Source: FEN-33 sp963768775 (GTDB taxonomy: Archaea > Thermoplasmatota > Thermoplasmata > Methanomassiliicoccales > UBA472). Taken from it: DNA of 64,000 nucleotides. The DNA lies in assembly GCA_963768775.1 (NCBI GenBank), contig CAVYIY010000006.1, positions 558,001-622,000 on the forward strand. The letters are read 5' to 3'. The notes beneath the pieces are model-generated. The model did no database searches, was not told the origin of the DNA, and was given only the letters and a program-made list of their open reading frames with translations. Below, piece by piece: positions 16,548 to 26,358 of the stretch; position 1 is the stretch's first letter, and the number at the start of each line of letters is the position of its first letter. A program made the position numbers and the translations under genes.

Positions 16548-18234
16548 ATGAACCCGAAGATACTGGTCATCGATGACGAGTCAGGCATCCGCGATATTCT
16601 CAGCCAACTGCTGCGCTACCACGGCTACGAGGTGGTCACGGCGGCCACGGCGGAGGAAGGGCTGAAGGCGCTGAGCGAATCGTTCTTCAACATCATCGTG
16701 CTCGACATACGCCTTCCAGATACGCCGGGCACGATGCTGCTGGACAAGGTCGAGCAGGTCGCCCCCCGAGCGAAGGTGGTGCTCATCACCGGACATCCGT
16801 CGGTGGAGACGGCCATCAAGGCACTGCGCAAGCATTCTTATGATTATATCCAGAAGCCGTTCAAGCTCGGGCAGTTGCTCGAATCGATCGAGGGGGCGAT
16901 GGAGGACCAGCGCCTCGGGGTGGAGAAGGAGAGGATCCTGGAGCAGCTCAAGTTCCTCAACGACATGGCGGGTCAGATGGACAAGACCATGGACCTCGAT
17001 GCGGTGCTGAAGCAGCTGCTCTCCTTGAACATGAGCTATTTCAAGGCCGATTCCGGGGCAATTTACCTGAAGAACGATAGCAGGTTCGTCCTCCGGCAGC
17101 ACATCGGCGTCACCAAGAAGTTCATCGCCGAGTTCGGCTCGCTGCCGCTCGATCATCCCATCGTGCGTGAGGCGGCGAACTCGCGCATCTCCTTCGCAAT
17201 CGGCAACAACGGCGATCCTGGGAGCTCCTGGGCCGCGGTCCCCCTGATCTGCATGGACCGGCCCCTCGGGGTCATGGTCCTCACCGCCAGGAGCGGCGGC
17301 TGGTTCGACGAGGAGGCGAAGCGCCTGCTCGGGATAGTCGGCGCCCAGGTCGGCTCCACCATCCATAATTCCATGCTCTACAGCCAGGCCCAGGAGACCA
17401 GGGACTATTTGGAAGGGGTGATCCAGAACACCGCGGACGCCATCATCACCTATGGGCTCGACGGGATAGTCCGCACCTGGAACGAGGCGGCGTTCAAGAT
17501 CTACGGCTATCGGGAGGATGAGGCGGTCGGCCAGCCGTTCGTCAACATCCCGGAGGCGCAGCTGCAGGAGATGAGCGGAATCATGAGGAGGGTCGTCTCC
17601 GGCGAAACGGTGAGCAACCACCGCACCGTGCTGCGGACGAAGGAGGAGGGCAGCATCCCGGTGGACGTGACCTATTCCCCGGTGCGCAATGCTGACGGCG
17701 CCGTGGTAGCGGTCTCATCCATCTCGAGGGACGTCACTCCGCCAGAGAGGATCGAACCGGTGCCGGTGAAATGCGAGGAACCGGATTCGGGGACGAAGCT
17801 GCGCGACGTGGTGAGCGCGTTGATCCCCCTGCTGATGCGACGGCCACTGCCGGAGGCGGAACGCCGGAAGCTGGTGGCGCTGATCTCGGAGAAGCTGGAA
17901 AGAGCGCTATACCGGGACTATCTAGACGATAGTCATTCGTTGGAGCTGGGGGCGGTGGGGAAGGGAATCAGTCGAGATGTTCAACGACCTGGGGGGGAAG
18001 TTCGATGCGGAGGTGGAGCAGGACCGACTCGTCATCACGGCGAGCAAATGCCCCTGGGAGAACGAGCTCCACCGCAACCCGGCCAATTGCATGCTCACCA
18101 AGGCGGTCATCACCCGGTTCGCCGTGCGCGCCTGGGGCGAAGCGCGAGTGAACGTCAGCCAGACCCTGGCAAACCAGGACGGCTGCTGCCGGGTCACCAT
18201 CCACCGCATGGACCACCGCCAATCGGACGGCTAG
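16548..18234 (+). CDS. response regulator-GAF-PAS protein with methanogen output-type domain (one frameshift)
   Basis: A sensory protein of about 560 residues. The receiver domain (1-120) has D9/D10, phospho-acceptor D53 in VLDIRLPD and K103 in IQKPF. A GAF domain (about 145-275) and a PAS domain (about 283-400, IQNTADAIITYGLDGIVRTWNEAA) follow. The C-terminus in the shifted frame reads MFNDLGGKFDAEVEQDRLVI...KCPWENELHRNPANCMLTKAVITRFA...CCRVTI, matching the cysteine-bearing methanogen output domain (MetOD1). One base is missing near 17960; without correction the protein runs off into 150 residues of nonsense ending at 18386. GAGGGAG lies five bases before the ATG. There is no DNA-binding domain, so output may be by protein contact or a bound cofactor. 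Confidence 0.85.
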
Positions 18235-18285
18235 GCGAAGCGCAAAGCTTGATATTCATCTCGCTCACCTTATCATTCGAAATCG

Positions 18286-19074
18286 ATGGCCTTGGATCTC
18301 GTTTCGTTGGCAGTGCTGGTCCTCGTGGCGATTATTCCAGGCGTCGGCTACCTGATATGGGTGCGGGACACCGAGACCTGCCGTAGGGAGCCCTATTCCG
18401 TCCTGATCGGCGTGATGGTCTATGGCGGTACGTTCGCAGTATCCGCCGCCGTTATCTTGGAAACGCTGGCACAGATGGCCCTCACGCTGCCGGGCAGCCC
18501 GCTATCCCGCGGCTTCGGCATCTTCGGCCCCTTCGACCAGACGCTGGAAGCGCTGCTGCTGACCGTCATCATCGCGCCGGTGGTGGAAGAGCTCGTGAAA
18601 GCGACCGGCGTCTTCACCGTCTACGGCCGCCTGAACGAGATCGAGGACGGCATCATCTACGGAGCAGCAGCGGGCCTGGGATTCGCGGTCACCGAGAACG
18701 TTCTCTACTTCATCGTCGCCTTCTCCCAAGGGATCGATGTGCTCATCCTGACCGTGCTTATCAGGTCGATCACTTCGATGGTGCTGCACATGAGCGCCAC
18801 CTCCATCAGCGGCTATGGCATATCGCGATTGCGGATCCTCGGCTCCCGAGGGCATTCCGTCGGATGGCTGCGCTACATCGGCATTGCCATCGTGCTGCAT
18901 GCCTCGTTCAACCTCCTCGCTTCCCTGGGAGACATCTTTCCCCAGAACGCGGACATCCTCGGGTTCGTCGGATTGATCCTGGTCTTCATATTGGCGAACA
19001 CGGCCTTCGGCATAATGCGGAGAAGGATCAAGGAGCTGGACCTGGCAGTCCCCTGCCCGGACGTCCGGCCTTAG
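18286..19074 (+). CDS. PrsW-family intramembrane metalloprotease
   Basis: A 262-residue membrane protein with about seven to eight helices. It carries the PrsW hallmark motifs inside the membrane: APVVEELVK (E101/E102), DGIIYGAAAGLGFAVTENVLYF, VLHMSATS and VLHASFNLL, which provide the Glu and His metal ligands. PrsW proteins cleave membrane-bound regulators such as anti-sigma factors in bacteria; archaeal substrates are unknown. It sits next to sensory genes, which suggests a role in surface signalling. Its TAG stop shares four bases with the TAA stop of the convergent flavoprotein gene. Confidence 0.87.
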   Translation: MALDLVSLAVLVLVAIIPGVGYLIWVRDTETCRREPYSVLIGVMVYGGTFAVSAAVILETLAQMALTLPGSPLSRGFGIFGPFDQTLEALLLTVIIAPVVEELVKATGVFTVYGRLNEIEDGIIYGAAAGLGFAVTENVLYFIVAFSQGIDVLILTVLIRSITSMVLHMSATSISGYGISRLRILGSRGHSVGWLRYIGIAIVLHASFNLLASLGDIFPQNADILGFVGLILVFILANTAFGIMRRRIKELDLAVPCPDVRP

Positions 19075-19649
19075 TGCGGCCTTGACGTTGCCAGCCGGCA
19101 CCCCAATGCCTCAGCCTCGGCCAGCGCCTCCGGATGCGACGATATCTTGCCCTTGCCCTCCACTCCTGGCAGAAGGATCTCGCCGTCGTAGGTCAGGCCG
19201 ATGGCGCTGTAGAACGCCCGTATCTCGCCCACAGCGTGCCGGAAGACCGCCTTCGGGTCCCCGCCCACTGCTATGAACGCGCCCCGCCTCTTCCTCGTCT
19301 CGGCGGCATAGCGGTCCAGCTTCTCGTTGCGCACCCAGAGGCATTGGCAGCGATCGATCAGCATCTTGGTCTGCGCGCTCAGTCCGGAGAAGTAGATGGG
19401 GGAGGCGATGATGACCGCGTCCGCCCGCTCCAGCAATTCGTAGACCGGAGTCAGGTCGTCGCGCTGGATGCAATCGCCGCCCTCGTGGCAGTCGTTGCAG
19501 CCCTGGCACGGCCTCCACTTCAGCTCGTTCAGGACGATCTTGCGGACCTCCGCGCCTGCGTCCGCAGCCCCCTTGAGCGCCTGGTCCAAAAGAAGATCGC
19601 TGTTGCCCTTCCTCCTCGGGCTGCCCAGGATTCCGACGATCAGGGTCAT
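19071..19649 (-). CDS. NADPH-dependent FMN reductase / iron-sulfur flavoprotein-like protein
   Basis: A 192-residue flavodoxin-fold redox protein. The FMN loop is GILGSPRRKGNSDLLLDQ, the cysteine motif is CQGCNDCHEGGDC (compare CKGCQNCKTNQVC in the paralogue at 12799), and IIASPIYFSGLSAQTKMLIDR is the second flavin loop. The four cysteines could hold a [4Fe-4S] cluster. The frame is open further upstream, but that part is out-of-frame translation of the regulator gene, so ATG 19649 is chosen. It is the third gene of a kinase-regulator-flavoprotein operon (23-base gap), hinting that the two-component pair senses redox state. Confidence 0.88.
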   Translation of the reverse strand: MTLIVGILGSPRRKGNSDLLLDQALKGAADAGAEVRKIVLNELKWRPCQGCNDCHEGGDCIQRDDLTPVYELLERADAVIIASPIYFSGLSAQTKMLIDRCQCLWVRNEKLDRYAAETRKRRGAFIAVGGDPKAVFRHAVGEIRAFYSAIGLTYDGEILLPGVEGKGKISSHPEALAEAEALGCRLATSRPH

Positions 19650-19672
19650 GAGAAGCGGTCGATTGCTGGCTA

Positions 19673-20065
19673 TCAGCGCACCGGGCAGGAGGCCAGGTTC
19701 TCCAGGATTCGATCCTTCAGCGCCTCGTAGTATTGGAAGGTCTTGACCACGTAGTCGCACGCTCCGGCGCGGATCGCCTCGAAGCTCAGGTCCGGATCGT
19801 CGTAGGCCGAGACCATGATGATGGGGACGCGGAGGCCGAGCGGCTTGATCTTCTTCATCAGCTCGATGCCGTTCATGTCCGGCAGCGCGTAATCCAGGAC
19901 GATGATGTCGAATCCGCTGTCCTTCAGTTTCTCCAGCGCCTCCCCGGCGGTGAGTGCCGGCTCCAGCTGGAACTCGTCCTTGGGCAAGTACTCCGCGCAT
20001 AGGTTGATGTGCTCGGTGTTGTCGTCGACCATCAGCACCTTGATCATCTTCTGCCCTTCAACCAC
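19673..20065 (-). CDS. single-domain response regulator (CheY-like)
   Basis: A 130-residue receiver with acidic pocket D14/D15 (VDDN), phospho-acceptor D58 in IVLDYALPDMNG and K108 in DYVVKTF. There is no output domain, so it signals by protein-protein contact, as is common in archaea. The GTG start at 20065 is supported by a strong AAGGAGG eight bases upstream; the later ATG (20047) has weaker support. It lies 19 bases after the histidine kinase and is almost certainly its partner. Confidence 0.9.
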   Translation of the reverse strand: MVEGQKMIKVLMVDDNTEHINLCAEYLPKDEFQLEPALTAGEALEKLKDSGFDIIVLDYALPDMNGIELMKKIKPLGLRVPIIMVSAYDDPDLSFEAIRAGACDYVVKTFQYYEALKDRILENLASCPVR

Positions 20066-20084
20066 TTACACAGCCTCCTTCATA

Positions 20085-22629
20085 CTACTCAGTCACGATA
20101 TTTAACTTCGCCTTCGGGAAGATCACGCTGAACACCGATCCCTTGACCTGGTCCAGCTTCTCGCGGTCGTCCACCCAAACCTTGCCGCCGAGCCGCTCCA
20201 CCAGCATGGTGACCACGCTCAGCCCGATGCCGTGGCCTTCCGAGGCCGACTCCACGTTGAAGTTGTCGAAGCGCTTGAAGAGGAATGACCTCCTCTCCTC
20301 GGGCACCCCTTCCCCCTGGTCCTTGACGTCCAGCCTCCAGTACTCGTAGCTGTCCTCCAGGTGCGAGTACATCTCGATGTCCACCGGGCCGGAGCCGCCA
20401 TACTTGCAGGCATTGCTGAGCAGATTGTAAACGATGTCCTTGACGAACACGTCCCCGAGCACCAGGGCATCCTCCATCGGCGGGGTGTAGTTCAGCGAGA
20501 TGGCTCTCGTAGAGCGTGTTCATCCGCAGCGATTCGATGCATTCCCTCACCACCTTGGTGAGGTCGACCGTCTCCACCGACTTCTCCGCGTCCTGGTTGG
20601 TGCGGAGCAATGCCAGCTTCCTCACGTCCGATATCAGGCTGGATATGTTCTCGGACTGCGCCAGCGCGCTCAGGATGTAGCGCCGCTGCCGCTCGTCCAG
20701 CTTCGGGTCCTTGGCCAGCATCTCCAGGTAACCATGGATGGGGACGTTGTAGTTGGCCACGTCGTGCGTCAGCAGGATGGTGTACATCTGCTGCGAGGCG
20801 GCATGCTCGTTGATCTTGTTGTAAAGTTGAGCGTTGTTGATGGCGGCGGCCGCCATGACGGAGAACATCTCGATGATGCGGAAGTCCGACTGGTCGAATG
20901 GTGTTCCCGGCACCCGCTCCAGGGTGATCACACCCAGGATCTCCTCCCCCATCTTCAGCGGGACGGAGATCAGCGAGCTGGGGTCCTCCGGCGTGCCTGG
21001 TATCTGCATAGAGCGCTCGTCCTTGTCGGCCCGTTCGATCAGCATGCCCTTGCCGGACTGGGCCACAATCCCGGTGATCCCCTCGCCCAGCTTCAGCTCC
21101 AGGCCCATGACGTTGTCGTGGTATTCGCAGATGGAGCTGACGCAGACCAGAGCGTTCTTCTTCCGGTCCAAGCGGAACATATGGACGTTGTCGGCCTTCA
21201 CCAGCATGGCGGCCTTCTTCAGCATCATGTCCAGGACCTTCTCGAAATCCAGGCTGCTCGAGAGGGCCATCGCCGTCTCGTACAGTATCTCCAATTCCTT
21301 GTTGCGCAGCTGCAGCTCGCTCTTGAGCCGCGCCTTGCGCAGGGATATGGCCACCTGGTTGCAGAACACCTGGAGGATGGGCAGCTTGCCCTGTAGGTTG
21401 CTGCCGGCGGTCCTCGAGCCGAAGCACGCCGCCCCGAACACCTCGTTGCGGAACTTGATGGGCAGGCAGGCCACGGCACGGATGTCGCTGTCCTCCACCA
21501 CGATGCGCGGATCCGCCTGCAGATCCATGGAAATGAACATCTTACCCGCCTGGACGTCGCGGTAGAGCGCGCCTTCGCCCACCAGCCTCATCTCCAGCAG
21601 CTTCCTCCCCTTCTTGAAGTCCATTCCGGCGCAGACCATGCGGGGCTTTGCCTGATCCCCCATCAGCCTGAAGACGCCGAAATCGACCCCGAGGAAATCG
21701 ATGAACTTGCCCAGGTCCTTATCGATCGCGTCAACTAAATCGTCCGATTCCACGATGTCCTTGGACGTCTCCACCAGGGCCTCCAGGTCCCGGTCGAGGA
21801 TATCGATCCCGTTCTCCTCCAGCTGCCTCATCGATTCGATTTCGTGCCCGAAGCCGACCACGCCGATGACGCTGCGGTCCGGGCCGCGCACGGCCATCAT
21901 GCGCCATATCAGGCTGAGGCTTCCGCCGTTCCTCTTGGTGCGCAGCCGGACACCGATCTCGACCGTCTCTCCGGCCACTGCGGCCCTGGTCTTCTCCTCG
22001 GATTCCGCTTCGGAGCTGCCGCCGAAGGTCATCAGTTCCGTGATCTTCCTCCCGGTCATCTCCTCCGCGCTGTACCCGGTCCTTTTTTCGGCCGAGGCCG
22101 AGAAAGAGAGAATGCGACCTTCCAGATCGGTCTCGATGACGATGAGGTTGACCGAGCTCAGCATCTGTTCGACCATGTCGGCAGAGACCGGCTCGCTCCC
22201 CAGCCTCGTGTACTCATCAGCGCGCCAGATGGTGACGTTGATGGACCAAACCTCCGCCGAGTCCCTCATCGACATGAGGTTCATGACCACCGCCAAAGGA
22301 GTGTCGTTCTTCCTGAGCAGGCGAGCCCAATGGGTCCCCTGCCCGGTATGGTTACCCAAGGAGCGGTCGATAGCCAGGGTGGTCGCGATGGCGTCCTCCT
22401 CCGAAACCATCTCATAGAAATGCTTGCCCACCGCTTCGCCGGTAGGGTAGCCGGTCAATTCCTCGTAGGACGGGCTGATCGATTTCAGTCTCCCGTTCTG
22501 ATCGAGGGTCAAGGAAATGCAGGGAGATCGGTGCGCTCCCGGCACCCCCACGCCATCAGCGATGGGTTTTCCAGGATGCAATAAGCTCGTCTCGACTTCT
22601 CCGAATTTGCCAAAACGAACGTCTCCCAT
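20085..22629 (-). CDS. PAS-PAS-GAF-GAF sensor histidine kinase (one frameshift)
   Basis: A soluble sensor of about 848 residues with no membrane helix. The order is PAS (about 20-140, LTLDQNGRLKSISPSYEELTGYPTGE), PAS (155-280), GAF (about 300-440), GAF (about 455-600), a HisKA-like segment with the phospho-acceptor in ILLTHDVANYNVPIHGYLEML (His near 620), then the ATPase lid with NLLSNACKYGG (N box), VKDQGEGVP (G1) and EGHGIGLSVV (G2). The ATPase part is in another frame: one extra base lies near 20507, between LYE and AISLNYTPPMEDAL. Corrected translation ends at 20085. The ATG at 22629 has GGAG six bases upstream; a longer start at 22701 lies in the AT-rich promoter region. It phosphorylates the adjacent regulator by inference. 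Confidence 0.88.
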
Positions 22630-23028
22630 CAAAGACTCCAGCGGCCTTGTGATATTTAATTCTGTTTTTATCACTATTAATGATGAGATTACTGAAGCCA
22701 ACCACTCCCGGACTTCGAGCGGGGGCGATATCGTAGCGCGTACCCTACCGGATTGCGAAAGCGCGAATCATCAATCTTAAATAGCAGGCGGATATCAGTC
22801 GGAAACGAAGCGGTCGGGCGAGGCGCAGACGTTATCGTCCCCCGGAAATGAATAGGCAAGTTCTTCCGTTCTATCTGCCTTCCGACGCTTCCTCCCGTTC
22901 CTCCATTCCTTGATCGACATGACGAATGCGCATTGGCCGTCGATTATTAGCCAGACTACAAAAAAAGGCGGTCAGTTACCGATAACTTGAAAAACCATAA
23001 GGAGTATAGAGGGGCACCGGGTGCTGGG
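22630..23028. other. divergent intergenic region between the kinase operon and G1P dehydrogenase
   Basis: About 400 bases with no convincing gene. AT-rich patches at 22650-22690 (GATATTTAATTC and its surroundings) suit the kinase promoter. ACAAAAAAAGG at about 22958 and CTTAAATAGC near 22776 are possible elements for the downstream gene. I see no repeats or RNA gene. Confidence 0.4.
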
Positions 23029-24096
23029 ATGGAAGAGGGTGACTTCACAAAAGCCCGATACATGCTTTTTCCCCGCAACGTGCTCGTCGGGCATGGGGTA
23101 ATCGACCTCGTTTCATCGATTTGCAAGGATTTCAAATTGTGCGGAACCGGCCTGCTCGTCACCGGCAGCAAGACCCGCAAGGTGGCCGGGGACCCGATCC
23201 GGGAGAGCCTGGTCAAGAACGGCTTTGACATTCACATCATCGACACGGACGAAGCGACCCGGGAGAACCTGGAGAAGGTGGAACAGGTCGCCAAGGAGGT
23301 GAAGGCGAGCTTCCTCCTCGGCGTCGGAGGCGGCAGCAAGATAGACCTCGCCAAGATGGCGGCCAAGGACCTTAACCTCGAATTCCTGAGCATACCCACT
23401 TCGGCGTCGCACGACGGCATCGCCTCCGGGAGGGCATCGATCAAGAACAACTCCATGCCGATGTCGCTGGATGCGAGGGTGCCATTGGGCGTGATCGCCG
23501 ACACCAACGTCATCGTCAAGGCACCCTATCGCCTGTTGGCGGCGGGATGCGCCGACGTCATCTCCAATTCCACGGCACTGAAGGATTGGGAGTTCGCTCG
23601 GAGGATGCGGAACGAGGAGTTCTCCCGCTCCGCCTACGAACTGGCGAACTATACCGCTCAAACGATAATCGACAACGCCGACCTGATCCGCCCGAACCTG
23701 GAGGAGAGCGTGTGGATCGCGATCCGACCCATCATCATCTCGGGCATAAGCATGAGCGTGGCCGGCTCCTCGCGACCGACCAGCGGCTCGGAGCACATGT
23801 TCTCCCATGCCTTGGACGTGATCGCCCCGGGCAAGGCGTTGCACGGCGAGCAGTGCGGGGTCGGCTGCATCATGATGATGTACCTCCACGGCGGGGATTG
23901 GATGCGCATCAGGACGGCGTTGCAGAAGATCGGGGCGCCGACGAGCGCGAAGGAACTGGGCATCAGCAATGAGAAGGTGATCGAGGCGCTATGCACCGCC
24001 CATAAGATCCGCAAGGACCGGTTCACCATCCTGGGTAATCTCGGATTGACCCCTGAGGCCGCGGAGAAGATAGCTACGATCACCAAGGTCATTTGA
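23029..24096 (+). CDS. egsA: glycerol-1-phosphate dehydrogenase [NAD(P)+]
   Basis: The archaea-specific enzyme that reduces dihydroxyacetone phosphate to sn-glycerol-1-phosphate, the first step of ether lipid synthesis. It is 355 residues from ATG 23029, the normal family length. It shows the NAD-binding GVGGGSKIDLAKMAA, the zinc-site regions SHDGIASGRAS and SEHMFSHALD, and ALHGEQCGVG, all expected for the iron-alcohol-dehydrogenase-like fold. A TTG at 22987 in frame would add 14 residues; neither start has a strong ribosome site. It is followed after 27 bases by the UPF0179 gene. This is one of the best markers that the window is archaeal. Confidence 0.94.
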   Translation: MEEGDFTKARYMLFPRNVLVGHGVIDLVSSICKDFKLCGTGLLVTGSKTRKVAGDPIRESLVKNGFDIHIIDTDEATRENLEKVEQVAKEVKASFLLGVGGGSKIDLAKMAAKDLNLEFLSIPTSASHDGIASGRASIKNNSMPMSLDARVPLGVIADTNVIVKAPYRLLAAGCADVISNSTALKDWEFARRMRNEEFSRSAYELANYTAQTIIDNADLIRPNLEESVWIAIRPIIISGISMSVAGSSRPTSGSEHMFSHALDVIAPGKALHGEQCGVGCIMMMYLHGGDWMRIRTALQKIGAPTSAKELGISNEKVIEALCTAHKIRKDRFTILGNLGLTPEAAEKIATITKVI

Positions 24097-24123
24097 ATCG
24101 ACAGACGATTGGGAGGCAAGGAA

Positions 24124-24549
24124 ATGGTCATTATCACATTGATCGGCGAGAGACAGGCGAAGGAGGGCATCGTCTTCGTCTACAAGGGGTTCGTGTCCGA
24201 ATGCCGCGAGTGCAAGCTGAAGACGGTATGCTTCAACCTCGATCCCGGCTCGACGTACCGCATCAAGGCCCTGAGGGGAGTGCACCACGAATGCAGGATG
24301 CACGAGGACGGGGTGCGCGTCGTCGAGGTGGAGAAGCTGCCGGTGAAGGTCGGGGTCGGGCAGAAGTTCGCTCTCGAGGGGAGCACCATCACCTTCGAGG
24401 AGATTAAGTGCCGCAACTTAGGCTGCGACCGCTACCGGCTCTGCCATCCCATCGCGGTCGAGCGCGGATCGAAATGCAAGATCGTCGAAGTGCACGGCGA
24501 GGTCGAGTGCCCGGAAGGGAACAAGGTCATCGAAGTGGTGATTGGGTGA
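24124..24549 (+). CDS. UPF0179 family protein
   Basis: A 141-residue protein of the archaeal UPF0179 family, function unknown. Cysteines fall in two groups: SECRECKLKTVC (zinc- or Fe-S-like) and CRNLGCDRYRLC near the C-terminus, with CKIVEVHGEVECPEG after it. The repeated CxxC spacing suggests bound metal. ATG 24124 is chosen over an in-frame TTG at 24109 because GGAGG lies about seven bases ahead of the ATG. Placement right after egsA suggests co-transcription, but no functional link to lipid synthesis is known to me. Confidence 0.85.
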   Translation: MVIITLIGERQAKEGIVFVYKGFVSECRECKLKTVCFNLDPGSTYRIKALRGVHHECRMHEDGVRVVEVEKLPVKVGVGQKFALEGSTITFEEIKCRNLGCDRYRLCHPIAVERGSKCKIVEVHGEVECPEGNKVIEVVIG

Positions 24550-24591
24550 ATCTGGTTCGACGGTTCATCTTTCCTTTTGAAGCAGATTCCT

Positions 24592-24843
24592 CTATCCTCC
24601 GACCGCCGGGGGGAGCAGCACCGCCTCGTCCCCGTCGCGGAGCCTCTGGCGTTCTGCGGCTTGTTTCTTGTTGACGGAGATGATCGCTTCTTCTCGGTGA
24701 GCGCCCAATCGGGGGTATGATTCATATAGCTCTTCCAGCAACGTTCCGACGGTCGCGCCCTCGGGCAGCTCCAGGAGCTTCTCGCCGCTGCCGACCAGGT
24801 CCCGGTAGTTAGCAAGGAATCTGACCTTCACCATCATATGCAT
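24592..24843 (-). CDS. MoaD/ThiS-like ubiquitin-fold sulfur carrier
   Basis: An 83-residue beta-grasp protein ending in a free GG (LLPPAVGG), the feature that lets MoaD, ThiS and SAMP proteins be adenylated and carry sulfur or be conjugated to other proteins. The fold is visible as MVKVRFLANYRDLVGSGEKLLELPEGATVGTLLEELYES and ends with the DGDEAVLLPP core strand. It may serve molybdopterin or tungstopterin synthesis, tRNA thiolation or archaeal sampylation; no MoaE or E1 gene is near to decide. Start choices M1, M3 or M4 differ by a few residues. Confidence 0.87.
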   Translation of the reverse strand: MHMMVKVRFLANYRDLVGSGEKLLELPEGATVGTLLEELYESYPRLGAHREEAIISVNKKQAAERQRLRDGDEAVLLPPAVGG

Positions 24844-24983
24844 CAGTGAAACGACGAAGCCCCTAGCCGCAGTTATTCTTTTCCGTTTGCGAGGTCGACG
24901 AAATCTGCATGCTCGAACTGCTTAATCGAGTAAAATGGCGTGTTCGATCAAGAGCAGAAGAGCAGAAAGGACGTTCCGGTAAG

Positions 24984-24993
24984 GGCTTAAATG
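24984..24993 (+). promoter_or_regulatory. TATA-like promoter for the first glycosyltransferase gene
   Basis: GCTTAAATGA lies about 30 bases before the ATGs at 25015 and 25021, which lack a Shine-Dalgarno sequence. This fits a leaderless transcript opening the glycan locus. Confidence 0.45.
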
Positions 24994-25020
24994 ATATGCG
25001 GACTTTACCGATTGATGACT

Positions 25021-26205
25021 ATGAAAGTGGGAACGGTTGCTTACTGCGGGGGCAACAAATCGGGTTGGGGGATCAGAGTGCAGAGCTTGCTCTGCATGCT
25101 CTCCACCTTCTCCGATGTTCGATTGATCTATACGGAGCCAGAAGCGTCATATGATGATTCGCTGGTCACCGCTATGCAGGGGCGCATCGAGGATTTTAAG
25201 GTCCCGGCGCCCGAGACCAGAATGACCCGATTGACGCGCGTTTTCAACAATTACCGCTCCGACGAGGGCGTGGTGGGAGCTGAGACGGCAGCCAAGGCGA
25301 GGGAAGGACTCGACGCCATCCAAGTGGAAGCGCTTGACCTGCTCTTCCTCGGCAACAGACTGTCGCAGGGGAAGATCCCCCTTATCCTGGACGAGCACAA
25401 TATCTACTGGGAGCTTAACCAGTATTCCATCTTCGATTCGCCCCTCTTTCTAACGCCATTAGGACAAACGAGGGCGGTCAGAGGCGTCCTCGGGCCATGG
25501 TTGCGCTCGAGGGGGACCGCTTTCGAGCTGAATGCGATGAAGAAAGCGGACCACGTGCTCTTCACTTCGGAGAGGGACGCTTCCATGGCCAAGAAGCGCG
25601 TCCCGCAGATCGCCGAGCGGGTCACTGTGATCCCCAATTGCATTGATGTGAAACGCTATGGCCCAGGCGCACCGAAGAGGAATGGGCTGCCAAAGGTCCT
25701 CTTCGTGGGGAAGCTCAACTACACGCCGAACCGCGACGCGGCGGAGAACATCTGCCAGAAGCTCGCGCCCCATTTCATTGGAAAAGCGGAGTTCGTCATC
25801 GCCGGCGCTCCGATCCCGAATGTCGACAACGTCCCCGAGAACGTCAGATTCCTGGGTTGGGTAGACGACGTTCGACCGCTGATGACAGATTCCACCGTAT
25901 GCATCGTTCCCCTGCGGCACGGCAGCGGCACCCGCATCAAGATACTGGAATATATGGCCTCGAGCCGGCCCATAGTCGCTACCAGCAAGGGTTGCGAAGG
26001 CCTGGAGGTTACGCATGAGAAAGACATCATCGTGGCGGACACGGATGAGAGCTTCGTATCTGCCATAGACAACCTCCTGAAGGATGAGACGATGGCCAAG
26101 CGGCTAGGCGAGAACGCGTATCGCCTGGTGCAGGAGAAGTATGACTGGCGAGCCCACTCCAACCGATTGAAGGCAGCCTACGAATCGATTGGGTTGAAGC
26201 CTTGA
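25021..26205 (+). CDS. GT4-family glycosyltransferase
   Basis: A retaining GT-B glycosyltransferase of about 394 residues. The N-terminal domain begins MKVGTVAYCGGNKSGWGIR with a glycine-rich acceptor loop. The C-terminal donor domain has VTVIPNCIDVKRYGP, VLFVGKLNYTPNRDAAENI, VRFLGWVDDVRPLMTDSTVCIVPLRHGSGTRIKILEYMASSRPIVATSKGCEGL, the nucleotide-sugar binding region with its E-x7-E-like segment. It is probably soluble or peripheral and builds a surface glycan. An in-frame start at 24991 is possible, but the leaderless promoter and domain start favour 25021. It opens the ABC-exporter cluster. Confidence 0.88.
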   Translation: MKVGTVAYCGGNKSGWGIRVQSLLCMLSTFSDVRLIYTEPEASYDDSLVTAMQGRIEDFKVPAPETRMTRLTRVFNNYRSDEGVVGAETAAKAREGLDAIQVEALDLLFLGNRLSQGKIPLILDEHNIYWELNQYSIFDSPLFLTPLGQTRAVRGVLGPWLRSRGTAFELNAMKKADHVLFTSERDASMAKKRVPQIAERVTVIPNCIDVKRYGPGAPKRNGLPKVLFVGKLNYTPNRDAAENICQKLAPHFIGKAEFVIAGAPIPNVDNVPENVRFLGWVDDVRPLMTDSTVCIVPLRHGSGTRIKILEYMASSRPIVATSKGCEGLEVTHEKDIIVADTDESFVSAIDNLLKDETMAKRLGENAYRLVQEKYDWRAHSNRLKAAYESIGLKP

Positions 26206-26358
26206 GGAATGGCGCAAGCATGAAATATGACCCGCGCCGTGCGGCGGTTCGAAGGAAGTTCGCAAAGAGGCCAGAAGGAAGGTTTGAATATACAGTAGAG
26301 AATCTGACCCCCCGAGCGAACAAGATTATTGGGATCTTGAGTGAAGCAGAGGAATAGC

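Noticed and set aside
18235..18386. Reading of the response-regulator gene through to 18386
   Set aside because: The last 150 residues are Pro/Gly/His/Arg-rich nonsense; the shifted frame gives the conserved output domain and stop at 18234.
19650..20000. N-terminal extension of the flavoprotein gene
   Set aside because: It is out-of-frame translation of the response-regulator gene; ATG 19649 gives a normal-length family member.
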